From contig CAMWRX010000001.1 of assembly GCA_947176765.1 (NCBI GenBank), forward strand, positions 1 to 64,000: 64,000 nucleotides of DNA. Reading direction: 5' to 3'. Origin of the DNA: an uncultured bacterium (lineage in GTDB: Bacteria > Bacillota > Clostridia > Oscillospirales > Oscillospiraceae). The position numbers and the translations under genes were made by a program. Of the stretch, positions 40,389 through 51,524 are shown in pieces; within the stretch, counting starts at the first letter, position 1; each line of letters begins with the position of its first letter. The notes beneath the pieces were generated by a model. It was not told the origin of the DNA. It did no database searches and saw only the letters and a program-made list of their open reading frames with translations.

Positions 40389-42635
40389 ATGATGAAAGAC
40401 CAGCCCAGCGCTGCCCCCGCGCCCAGCGCCAGTCCATGCTATGTCAACCGTGAGCTGTCTTGGCTCCTGTTTAATCAGCGTGTGCTGGAAGAGGCGGAGG
40501 ATCCCGCCAACCCTCTGTGTGAGCGGCTGAACTTCGCCGCCATCTTCCAGAGCAATCTGGACGAGTTTTACATGGTGCGGGTGGGCGCGCTGATGGATAT
40601 GATTCAGACGGGGGCCGTCGATGATAAGACGGGGATGACCGGCGCTGAGCAGACTGCCGCTGTTCTGACGAAGACCAAAGCGTTTCTGGCGGAAAGGGAT
40701 CGGATCTGCAAGAACCTTCTGCGGGAGCTGGCGGTTTATGGCGCGGAGATGTGCCGCTTTGGCAATCTACAGGATAAGACACAGTCCTTTTTGGAGAAGT
40801 ATTTTACCTCCAATGTGCTGCCCCTTCTGTCACCTCAGATCATCGGGCGCAAACAGCCCTTCCCATTCCTGAAGAACAAAGAAATCTACGCGGTGGCCAT
40901 CCTCAAGACCAAGAGCAGCGGCGAGCGCATGGGTATCGTCCCCTGCGGAGAGGGTGTTTTGCGCCGGCTGATTCCCATTCCTGGGGAGGGGCAGCGGTTT
41001 GTGCTGGTCGAGGAGCTCATTGCCAACTTCCTGCCCAAGCTGTTCGTCCACTATAAGGTGGAGGACACGGTGTTGATCCGTCTGGTGCGCAGCGCGGACA
41101 TCCATCTGGACGACGCCTCGCCGGAGATGGACGATATGGCGGCGGATGAGTACCGCAAGACCATGGAGAAGATGATCCGCCGCCGCAAGCGGCTCCAGCC
41201 GGTGAAGCTGGACTACCAGGGCAAGCTCACCGACACCGTGCGGGACAGCCTGTGCCGCTGCCTGGGCCTGTCCAAAAAGCACCTGTTTGCCAGCGAAATC
41301 CCTCTGGATCTGTCGTTCCTTGGTGCATTGCGGGATATGCTTCGGGATAAGACGGAGCTGTTTTATCCCCGCCGGGTGCCTCAGAATTCCCCCAACGTGG
41401 ATCCCCTGATTTCCATGACGGAGCAGATCCGCCGTCGGGACGTGATGCTCACCTATCCCTACGAGAGCGTCCGGCCATTGCTTCGGCTCTTGCAGGAGGC
41501 GGGGCAGGACCCGGAGGTGGTGTCCATCAAAATGACCCTCTACCGGGTGGCCCACAACAGCAAGATCGTGGAGGCTTTGGTGGATGCCGCCGAGAACGGC
41601 AAGGAGGTCGTGGCTCTGGTGGAGCTGCGCGCCCGATTCGATGAGGAGAACAACATCGGCTGGTCTCGGGTGCTGGAGCGGGCCGGGTGCCGGGTCATCT
41701 ATGGTCTGGACGGGCTGAAGGTTCACTCCAAGCTGCTGCTCATTACCCGACAGCACCATGACCAGGTGGAGTACACCACCCAGATCGGCACTGGAAATTA
41801 CAATGAGGACACCGTGCGGTTGTACACCGACTACGCCCTCATGACCGCCAACCCCGAGATCGGGGCGGACGCAGCCCAGGTGTTCAACGCCCTGTCCATG
41901 GGCGAGGTGCTGGAGGAGAGCCGCCATCTCATGGTGGCCCCCGCCTGCCTGCGGCCCAAGCTGCTGGCCCTCATGGACCGGGAGATTGAGCAGGCAAAAG
42001 CCGGGGAGCCAGCTTATCTGGGCTTCAAGCTCAACGGCCTCACCGACAAGGTCGTCATCGACAAGCTCATTGAGGCGTCCCAGGCCGGGGTGAAGATCGA
42101 CCTGGTGATCCGGGGCATCTGCTGTCTGGTGAGCGGCATTCCCGGGATGACGGAGAACATCCGCGTTGTCAGCATTGTGGGCCGTTATCTGGAGCATGCC
42201 AGGATCTATATTTTCGGCGAAGGGGAGCGCCGCCAGGTGTATATCTCCTCGGCGGACTTTATGACCCGCAATACCACCCGGCGGGTAGAGGTGGCCGCGC
42301 CCGTTTATGACAGCGATTTGCGCGCTCATCTGGAGCAGATGTTCCAGGATCAGCTCCGGGATACCGCCAAGGGCCGCGTCCAGCAGCCGGACGGCGAGTA
42401 CATCCGGGTTGAGGGTGAGCCCTTCAACGCCCAGGAGTATTTCTGCGACCAAGCCTATGCCGGCGCGTGGGGGCTGTCTCGACCCCAGGAGACTGTGCGC
42501 GTCCCCGCCGCTAAAACGACGGGGAAACGGCCTGAACCTGCGGCAAAAGCGGTTCCCGCTGCCCCAAAGCGGCCAACTGTCAAGATCCAAACCCGCAGCT
42601 CGGGCCTGCTGGGCCGTATTTTGGGGCGGGAATAG
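40389..42635 (+). CDS. ppk1: Polyphosphate kinase 1
   Basis: YVNRELSWLLFNQRVLEEAEDPANPL, IKMTLYRVAHNSKIVEAL, VHSKLLLITR. Confidence 0.96.
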   Translation: MMKDQPSAAPAPSASPCYVNRELSWLLFNQRVLEEAEDPANPLCERLNFAAIFQSNLDEFYMVRVGALMDMIQTGAVDDKTGMTGAEQTAAVLTKTKAFLAERDRICKNLLRELAVYGAEMCRFGNLQDKTQSFLEKYFTSNVLPLLSPQIIGRKQPFPFLKNKEIYAVAILKTKSSGERMGIVPCGEGVLRRLIPIPGEGQRFVLVEELIANFLPKLFVHYKVEDTVLIRLVRSADIHLDDASPEMDDMAADEYRKTMEKMIRRRKRLQPVKLDYQGKLTDTVRDSLCRCLGLSKKHLFASEIPLDLSFLGALRDMLRDKTELFYPRRVPQNSPNVDPLISMTEQIRRRDVMLTYPYESVRPLLRLLQEAGQDPEVVSIKMTLYRVAHNSKIVEALVDAAENGKEVVALVELRARFDEENNIGWSRVLERAGCRVIYGLDGLKVHSKLLLITRQHHDQVEYTTQIGTGNYNEDTVRLYTDYALMTANPEIGADAAQVFNALSMGEVLEESRHLMVAPACLRPKLLALMDREIEQAKAGEPAYLGFKLNGLTDKVVIDKLIEASQAGVKIDLVIRGICCLVSGIPGMTENIRVVSIVGRYLEHARIYIFGEGERRQVYISSADFMTRNTTRRVEVAAPVYDSDLRAHLEQMFQDQLRDTAKGRVQQPDGEYIRVEGEPFNAQEYFCDQAYAGAWGLSRPQETVRVPAAKTTGKRPEPAAKAVPAAPKRPTVKIQTRSSGLLGRILGRE

Positions 42636-42696
42636 CGTACACTGTTGATACAGCCGGAAAGGCTAAAATATATCGTTTTGGAAGGGAGCACGTATT

Positions 42697-43782
42697 ATGA
42701 AACGGATTGGATTACTCACCAGCGGCGGCGACTGCCAAGCGCTTAACGCAACCATGCGCGGTGTGGCCAAGGGCCTCTACAACATCTATGGCAATGAAGT
42801 GGAGATCGTCGGTTTTATCGACGGCTACAAGGGCCTGATGTACGAGGACTACAAAAAGCTGACCCCCATTGACTTTACCGGCCTGCTCACCCGGGGCGGC
42901 ACCTTCCTGGGTTCCAGCCGCCAGCCCTTCAAGCTGATGCGGGAGCCCGACGCCAACGGCCTGGATAAGGTGGAAGCCATGAAATACACCTACCGCCGGC
43001 TGCGGCTGGATTGCCTGGTGGTGTTGGGCGGCAACGGCAGCCAGAAGACCGCCAATCTCCTCAGCGAGGAGGGGCTGAACGTTATCGGTCTGCCCAAGAC
43101 CATTGACAACGACCTGTGGGGCACCGACATGACCTTCGGCTTCCAGAGCGCCGTGGACATTGCCACCAACGTGATCGACTGCATCCATACCACCGCCGCC
43201 TCCCACAACCGGGTGTTCATGGTGGAGATCATGGGCCATAAGGCGGGCTGGCTCACTCTGAATGCGGGCATGGCCGGCGGCGCGGATATCATCCTCATCC
43301 CCGAGATCCCCTACAATATCGACGCTGTGCTGGCCAAGATCAACCAGCGCGCTGCCTCCGGCAACGGCTTCACCATTCTGGCGGTGGCCGAGGGGGCCAT
43401 GTCCCAGAAAGAGGCCGCCATGTCCAAGAAGGAGTACAAGAAGCATATGGCGGAGCTGCTGGAGCAGTACCCCTCCGTGTCCTACGCCATCGCCGACAAG
43501 ATCTTGAAAAAGACCGGCAAGGAAGTCCGCGTCACCGTCCCCGGCCATATGCAGCGGGGCGGCAATCCCTGTGCCTATGACCGGGTGCTGTCCTCCCGCC
43601 TGGGTGCTACCGCCGCACAGATGATCGACCGGGGCGAGTTTGGCAACATGGTGGCCATCCGCGACCGGGTCATCACCTCCGTGCCCCTCAAGGAGATCGC
43701 GGGTAAGCTCAAGACCATCGACCCCAAGTCCGACATCATCGCCGAGGCCCGGCTGCTGGGCATCAGCTTCGGCGACGAGTGA
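42697..43782 (+). CDS. 6-phosphofructokinase, group III-like
   Basis: MKRIGLLTSGGDCQALNATMRGV..., LGGNGSQKTA, LPKTIDNDLWGTD. Confidence 0.92.
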   Translation: MKRIGLLTSGGDCQALNATMRGVAKGLYNIYGNEVEIVGFIDGYKGLMYEDYKKLTPIDFTGLLTRGGTFLGSSRQPFKLMREPDANGLDKVEAMKYTYRRLRLDCLVVLGGNGSQKTANLLSEEGLNVIGLPKTIDNDLWGTDMTFGFQSAVDIATNVIDCIHTTAASHNRVFMVEIMGHKAGWLTLNAGMAGGADIILIPEIPYNIDAVLAKINQRAASGNGFTILAVAEGAMSQKEAAMSKKEYKKHMAELLEQYPSVSYAIADKILKKTGKEVRVTVPGHMQRGGNPCAYDRVLSSRLGATAAQMIDRGEFGNMVAIRDRVITSVPLKEIAGKLKTIDPKSDIIAEARLLGISFGDE

Positions 43783-43844
43783 TAGACAAGGGAGTTCGGG
43801 TGGCCTCTATATTGACACCTGCCCTTAAAGAAGCAAGACCTTTC

Positions 43845-43879
43845 GCGGGCAGTAACCTGTGTTGCTGCCCGCTTTATTT
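43845..43879 (+). terminator. Rho-independent terminator after the phosphofructokinase gene
   Basis: GCGGGCAGTAAC...GTTGCTGCCCGC followed by TTTATTT. Confidence 0.75.
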
Positions 43880-43904
43880 GATCGAGAAATAGGAGGAAAT
43901 CAAA

Positions 43905-44573
43905 ATGAATTTTCTGAAAAAACTCAGCTATGTCGGTTTTGTTCTAATCATATTTGGTGTGGCGGCCCTGTGGATCTCTCTGGGAGACACCATCATCTCC
44001 TTCAAGCAGGCCAAGGACTTTGAGGATGTCTTGGATGGGGATGTGGCCGCGGGGGATCATGTGTCAGGACAGGTGATCTTTCTGCTGGATCCCTTTGCCA
44101 GTATGCAGACCTGGACAAAGAATTCCAAGACCGGCTCCGTCACGCCGAAAAAGACCTCTTCCCAGTACTATGTCCTGCCCGGCGGGGAGGGGTATGTGGG
44201 GCTGACCGTCCATTCCAAAGATTTTTCTGTGGCGGACAAGCTGGTGGACCAGACCTACGACTATCTGAACGACTACACAATGCCTACGGAGGAGCTAACT
44301 GTCGACGCCTGTGTGGTCGTCATGGAAGAGGAGCTGGCCGAGATGTTCCGGGAGGAGATGAAGGAGTACTACGGCTATACAGATCAGGATCTGGATGATA
44401 TGGGCCCCATTCTGATGATAGAGCCCCGCAACTTTACCGCCGTCCGGATTGTCAGCGGTGTGGGCGCGGCGCTCATTGCGGCGGGCGTGATCGTCATTAT
44501 CCTGCACTGGCGGAGGATGAGCGCTGAGATCCGCAAGGAAAAGGAGGAGGCGCCCGGCCCCGACCTGGACTGA
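43905..44573 (+). CDS. Hypothetical membrane protein (two TM segments)
   Basis: N-terminal TM, extracytoplasmic domain, C-terminal TM and charged tail. Confidence 0.65.
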   Translation: MNFLKKLSYVGFVLIIFGVAALWISLGDTIISFKQAKDFEDVLDGDVAAGDHVSGQVIFLLDPFASMQTWTKNSKTGSVTPKKTSSQYYVLPGGEGYVGLTVHSKDFSVADKLVDQTYDYLNDYTMPTEELTVDACVVVMEEELAEMFREEMKEYYGYTDQDLDDMGPILMIEPRNFTAVRIVSGVGAALIAAGVIVIILHWRRMSAEIRKEKEEAPGPDLD

Positions 44574-44615
44574 CGCGGAGCGGGCGGCTGTCGTTTTGGT
44601 ATTCAGAATATCCGC

Positions 44616-44643
44616 TTGACAAGCGGCGGAAATGTGATAAAAT
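44616..44643 (+). promoter_or_regulatory. Putative sigma-A promoter of the T-box/alaS operon
   Basis: TTGACA-N16-TAAAAT. Confidence 0.6.
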
Positions 44644-44654
44644 AAAAAGGCTGT

Positions 44655-44862
44655 GACGGAGTTAAGTCTGCTGCGCCGCGCACAAGCGAGAGGGGAGAGT
44701 GGAAGCCCTCGCGCCAAGCGGGTGGACGTGCCACTCCCGAGCATTCCCGGGATGACCGGGACGTGGGTTCGCGTTAAGGACGCAATGAGATGCGCCGTTT
44801 CGGCGTAAATCAGGGTGGTACCGCGGTTTTTCCGCCCCTGGCCAATGCCGGGGGCGGTTTTT
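44655..44862 (+). ncRNA. T-box leader (tRNA-Ala-responsive) with terminator
   Basis: T-box core AGGGTGGTACCGCGG at 44812-44826; terminator CCGCCCCTGGC-CAAT-GCCGGGGGCGG-TTTTT; candidate Ala specifier GCC at 44730-44732; alaS downstream. Confidence 0.92.
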
Positions 44863-44878
44863 GTTTGGAGGTGCTGAA

Positions 44879-45130
44879 ATGCCCCAAGTGAAGCTGACCA
44901 TCACACACAGTGAATGCCGGTGCGGTTATCACAAAGCGGGAGAGGAATTCATCATCGGCGACTTCTGTCCGCCTTTGTGCCATGAGCTCTGGCACACGGT
45001 CTATCCCTCGGTATACGCGCTGCTGAACGGGGCAGTGCTGGACTACGGCCTGGAACACGCCCCGCAATTTGACGCGAAGTGCCCCGACGGGGGCAGAGTT
45101 TGTGTCCACGGTGAAGTAATTGATCAATAA
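44879..45130 (+). CDS. TIGR04076 family small Cys-rich protein
   Basis: MPQVKLTITHSECRCGYHKAGEEFIIGDFCPPLCHELWHTVYPSVYALLNGA...AKCPDGGRVCVHGEVI; RBS GGAGG upstream. Confidence 0.72.
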   Translation: MPQVKLTITHSECRCGYHKAGEEFIIGDFCPPLCHELWHTVYPSVYALLNGAVLDYGLEHAPQFDAKCPDGGRVCVHGEVIDQ

Positions 45131-45155
45131 AAATGATAAATTGGAGGTAATTCCC

Positions 45156-47831
<2,676 letters not shown>

Positions 47832-47843
47832 GGGGGCATTTTT

Positions 47844-48023
47844 GTGTTTCCCCAAGACCCCTATATCCTATTAAGCTATGTAAACACCAAGCTCCGGGAT
47901 GAGTATTCCTCCTTGGACGCGCTCTGTGACGGGCTGGACGAGGACAAAGCGGAGCTGGTGGGTAAACTGTCCGGGGCGGGCTATGCCTACGACCCGGACA
48001 GCAACCAATTCAAACCCGTCTGA
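47844..48023 (+). CDS. DUF4250 family protein (59 aa)
   Basis: GTG start; MFPQDPYILLSYVNTKLRDEYSSLDALCDGLDEDKAELVGKLSGAGYAYDPDSNQFKPV. Below the ORF track cutoff. Confidence 0.8.
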   Translation: MFPQDPYILLSYVNTKLRDEYSSLDALCDGLDEDKAELVGKLSGAGYAYDPDSNQFKPV

Positions 48024-48036
48024 AAGGAGAAACTTC

Positions 48037-48366
48037 ATGCTGATTGATTTTTCCGCCATGGAGGCGGAGGTCATCCCCAATTTTGTAGGCGGCGAGGGGG
48101 AACTCCACGCCAAGATGCACGTGGACGAGCGCAACCGCATTTTGCACGGCATCCTGCCTCCCGGCTCGTCCATCGGCTACCACACCCACGAGACCAGCAG
48201 TGAGATCGTCTATATCCTGTCCGGCACCGGGAAGGTGAAGGTGGAGGACGGCGAGGAGCCGCTGAAGGCCGGGGACTGCCACTACTGCCCCAAGGGGCAC
48301 GCCCATTCTCTCATTAACAACAGCGACGGTCCGCTGGAGTTCTTCGCCGTGGTGCCACAACAATAA
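48037..48366 (+). CDS. Cupin domain protein
   Basis: LPPGSSIGYHTHETSSEIVYILSGTGKVKVEDGEEPLKAGDCHYCPKGHAHSL; ATG at 48037 with AAAGGAG. Confidence 0.92.
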   Translation: MLIDFSAMEAEVIPNFVGGEGELHAKMHVDERNRILHGILPPGSSIGYHTHETSSEIVYILSGTGKVKVEDGEEPLKAGDCHYCPKGHAHSLINNSDGPLEFFAVVPQQ

Positions 48367-48394
48367 GAATCCTGACAATAAAGGAGGTTTACCC

Positions 48395-48754
48395 ATGTCC
48401 GACGTGTTGAGATATGACCCAAATTGTCTGTTTTGCAAAATCATCAAAGGGGAGATTCCCTCCAACAAGGTGTATGAGGACAACCTCTGCTATGCCTTCT
48501 ATGACATTGACCCCCAGGCCCCTGTCCATTTTTTGGTCATCCCCAAGGCCCATATTGGCTCCTGCGGGGAGATCACTAAGTGGAACTCCGCTGTTGTCGC
48601 CCACTGCTTCGAGGTCATCTCCAAGGTGACCAAGGACCTGGGCATCACCGACTTCCGGGTGGTGTCCAACTGCGGCGAGCAGGCGGGGCAGTCCGTCCCC
48701 CACCTCCACTTCCACGTGCTGGCGGGTCGGGATATGACCTGGCCTCCCGGTTAA
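48395..48754 (+). CDS. HIT family protein
   Basis: CLFCKIIKGEIPSNKVYEDNLCYAFYDI...GQSVPHLHFHVLAGR. Confidence 0.95.
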   Translation: MSDVLRYDPNCLFCKIIKGEIPSNKVYEDNLCYAFYDIDPQAPVHFLVIPKAHIGSCGEITKWNSAVVAHCFEVISKVTKDLGITDFRVVSNCGEQAGQSVPHLHFHVLAGRDMTWPPG

Positions 48755-48763
48755 CAAGTGTTG

Positions 48764-48804
48764 TAAAGTCCGTCCGCTTTACAGAAAGCGGACGGACTTC
48801 TTTA
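48764..48804 (+). terminator. Terminator after the HIT gene
   Basis: AAAGTCCGTCCGCTTT-ACAG-AAAGCGGACGGACTTCTTT. Confidence 0.85.
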
Positions 48805-48832
48805 AGAAAATTTTAGAATTCCTTTCGCATTT

Positions 48833-49591
48833 TTGCTATTTTGCCATGATATGCTTAGCATAACAAAGGAGGCGGTAAGCGTGACAAAAGAAACTGTAAT
48901 GGCCGCGGCCAGAAGCCAGGCAAGGGAAGAGGCCAAAGCGGCGGCCGCCAAACCTCTCACTGCCTATCGGGTGTTTTGGCTGTTTTTCATCGCGGGCCTT
49001 GCGGGCGATCTGATCGAGGTAGTGTTCTGGTGGGCGACCCGTGGGGAGCTCATCAGCCGCAGCAGTCTGCTGTATGGGCCGTTCAGCCTGGTATGGGGCT
49101 TGGCGGCGGTTCTGCTTACTCTGGTATTTCAACGCATGGATGACCAGGGGGCGGTGCGGATTGTGCTTGTGGGCACGGTGCTGGGCGGCGCCTATGAATA
49201 CATATGCTCCTGGTTTCAGGAGGTGTTGTTCGGGGCCTATTTTTGGGATTACCGCCATCTGCCTTTGAATTTAAATGGACGGATCAACCTGGTGTTCTGC
49301 CTGTTTTGGGGTTTTGCCGCTTTGGTATGGGTACGGCTGGTCTTTCCGGCAATGTGCGCCTTGATCGACCGTGTACCCAGGCAGACAGGGCGGCGGGCGG
49401 CCGCAGCGGCGGCGGTACTTTTGGTGTGCAGCACCGTGATATCCGCCGCGGCCTTATACCGGATGGATCAGCGGAGGGCGGGAGTGCCCGCCATGGGTGC
49501 GGTGGCCCGCTTTTTGGACAAAACCTATCCGGACAGCAGGCTGAAGGATCGGTATCCCAACATGGGCATTTTGGACGAGATCGGATGGTAA
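48833..49591 (+). CDS. CmpB-type putative ABC transporter permease family membrane protein
   Basis: FWLFFIAGLAGDLIEVVFWWATRGELISRSSLLYGPFSLVWGLAAVLLT...YEYICSWFQEVLFGAYFWDY; true start may be downstream (about 48881-48899). Confidence 0.72.
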   Translation: MLFCHDMLSITKEAVSVTKETVMAAARSQAREEAKAAAAKPLTAYRVFWLFFIAGLAGDLIEVVFWWATRGELISRSSLLYGPFSLVWGLAAVLLTLVFQRMDDQGAVRIVLVGTVLGGAYEYICSWFQEVLFGAYFWDYRHLPLNLNGRINLVFCLFWGFAALVWVRLVFPAMCALIDRVPRQTGRRAAAAAAVLLVCSTVISAAALYRMDQRRAGVPAMGAVARFLDKTYPDSRLKDRYPNMGILDEIGW

Positions 49592-49597
49592 AGAAAA

Positions 49598-49625
49598 GTC
49601 GTCCCGATTTTTCGGGACGGCTTTT
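49598..49625. terminator. Terminator between the CmpB-like gene and the FAD/Rieske oxidoreductase gene
   Basis: GTCGTCCCGA-TTTT-TCGGGACGGC then TTTTT. Confidence 0.8.
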
Positions 49626-50951
49626 TCATGCTTTTGAGTGTTTTGGCGGGGGATGGGGCAGATCCCCGGTGGCGGGGCCGTCCAGCAGCTGCCCTCCTTC
49701 GGCAAAGCGGGAGCCATGGCACGGACAGTCCCAGGAATGCTCTTGGGGATTATATTTGAGGGCGCAGCCCAGATGGGGGCACCGGGGCCGGGTGGGGGTG
49801 AGCAGATTTAGTGAGCTTTCCCCGGCGTTGACTGCCAGTTGGGGATGAAACACAGAACGGGATGGAGAAAATACCTCCTGATAGGGGCAGTCTCGGCCCA
49901 AAATCAGGTCAGTCACCAGATTTGCGGCGACTATGGAGGAAGTCATTCCCCACTTGTTGAAGCCGGTGACGACATACAGCCTGGGGAGGCGTGGGGAGTA
50001 TAGGCCGATATAGGGCGCGCCGTCCAGCGTCATGCAGTCCTGGGCGGCCCAGCGGCAGACCGGCTGGGCGCCCGGATAATGGCGGCGGGTAAAGTCCTCC
50101 AGCACGGCCCAGCCGCCGCCTTGTTTGCCTGTGCGGTGCCCGCCGCCTCCCAGCAGGAGCAGATTGTGATCATTGCGGAAGGATAGTCCCTTGCCGCTCC
50201 CGTCCACATACATCCCATCCAGATTCGGCCCGCCCTCTAAGGCCAGCACATAGGAGCGGCTCTGGTACATTTTCAACCAGTAGCATCCGAATTTGTTGAG
50301 AAAAGGGAAGTGGGTGGCAACCACAATATGATCCGCCCGGATTCTGCCGCCACCAGTCACCGCTTCTCCTGTTTTAACCTCCAGCACCCGGGTGTGCTCA
50401 AATATCTTCAATCCGTTTAGCAGTCCGGCGGCGAATTTCAGCGGATTAAACTGGGCCTGGCGGTCAAACCGTACCGCTCCGGCCACGGGGAAGGGGAGAG
50501 GAACTTTGTCCGCCAGAACGGCGGGATGACCCAGTTTATCCAGGGCGGCCAGCTCCTGTTCCAGTTCCTTCCGACTGTCCAGGGAGTAGACATAGCTGGG
50601 CCTTTCCTCAAAATCACAGGGAATATCCCGGCATAAGGTGCGGAACCGTTTCAAAGCCGCCTGATTGGCCTCCAGATAGGCCCTCGTCCGCTCTGGGCCG
50701 AACTCCTTCAGCAACTTGTGGTAAATCAACCCATGCTGGACGGTGAGTTTGGCGGTGGTATTTTTCGTCACCCCGCCGCATAGCCGTCCCGCTTCCGCCA
50801 ATACGCAGTCCACACCGGCTTGGGTCAGTTCATAGGCGCACAGCAGTCCCGCGAGCCCGCCGCCGATGACCAGCACATCGGCGCGGATGTCGTTCCGCAG
50901 CGACTCAAATTTGGGCAGATGAACGGTTTTCTCCCATATAGATTCCATCAA
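49626..50951 (-). CDS. FAD-dependent oxidoreductase with C-terminal Rieske [2Fe-2S] domain
   Basis: ADVLVIGGGLAGLLCAYELTQAGVDCVLAEAGRLCGGVTKNTTAKLTVQHGL; C-terminal CPHLGCALKYNPQEHSWDCPCHGSRF. Confidence 0.92.
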   Translation of the reverse strand: MMESIWEKTVHLPKFESLRNDIRADVLVIGGGLAGLLCAYELTQAGVDCVLAEAGRLCGGVTKNTTAKLTVQHGLIYHKLLKEFGPERTRAYLEANQAALKRFRTLCRDIPCDFEERPSYVYSLDSRKELEQELAALDKLGHPAVLADKVPLPFPVAGAVRFDRQAQFNPLKFAAGLLNGLKIFEHTRVLEVKTGEAVTGGGRIRADHIVVATHFPFLNKFGCYWLKMYQSRSYVLALEGGPNLDGMYVDGSGKGLSFRNDHNLLLLGGGGHRTGKQGGGWAVLEDFTRRHYPGAQPVCRWAAQDCMTLDGAPYIGLYSPRLPRLYVVTGFNKWGMTSSIVAANLVTDLILGRDCPYQEVFSPSRSVFHPQLAVNAGESSLNLLTPTRPRCPHLGCALKYNPQEHSWDCPCHGSRFAEGGQLLDGPATGDLPHPPPKHSKA

Positions 50952-50995
50952 CTCACCTCTTTTCCCTAGTATGTGTGGATTTGAGGCGAATCATA

Positions 50996-51030
50996 AGCAA
51001 AAAAAGAACCGCTTTTGCGGTTCTTTTTTT
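50996..51030. terminator. Terminator after the gtrA-like gene
   Basis: AAAAAAAGAACCGC-TTTT-GCGGTTCTTTTTTT. Confidence 0.85.
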
Positions 51031-51031
51031 G

Positions 51032-51454
51032 TCAATCAGTTTTCTGCTTGAAAATGATGAATTTGCTCAACACATAGTTCACCACCACCACTACCACGTT
51101 GGCGGCAAGCTTAACCGCGAGATGGTTGCAGTGCAGCGTATCCACGAAGAACCACATGATGGCCATCTCCAGCCCCAGAGAGAACAGCCGGGCGGCCACC
51201 ATCTGCCACAGCTCCCGAAGAGCCACCCGCCAAGCCCAGTCTCTGGAGCGGAATACGAACAGCTTGTTGACGAAGTAGGCGAACAGTACGCTGATTGCCC
51301 AGGCGATGACGGTGCTGGTGAGGTAATAGATGTGCATAACCTCGGTGAGCAGGGTATAGGTAACGTAGTTGACAACAGTGGTCATGACGCCCCAGAATAC
51401 ATAGCTGATTGGCTCCCGGTGCTTGCGCAGCAGGGCCAGAATGGTATCGAACAT
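51032..51454 (-). CDS. GtrA family membrane protein
   Basis: FWGVMTTVVNYVTYTLLTEVMH...FAYFVNKLFVFRSR...NYVLSKFIIFKQK; start reassigned to the ATG at 51454. Confidence 0.88.
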   Translation of the reverse strand: MFDTILALLRKHREPISYVFWGVMTTVVNYVTYTLLTEVMHIYYLTSTVIAWAISVLFAYFVNKLFVFRSRDWAWRVALRELWQMVAARLFSLGLEMAIMWFFVDTLHCNHLAVKLAANVVVVVVNYVLSKFIIFKQKTD

Positions 51455-51524
51455 AATATTCTCCTCATTTGAAAGGATAGCGTATCCGCGAGGGCAAAGG
51501 ACGCGCGGGACGGGCTTCGGCCGC

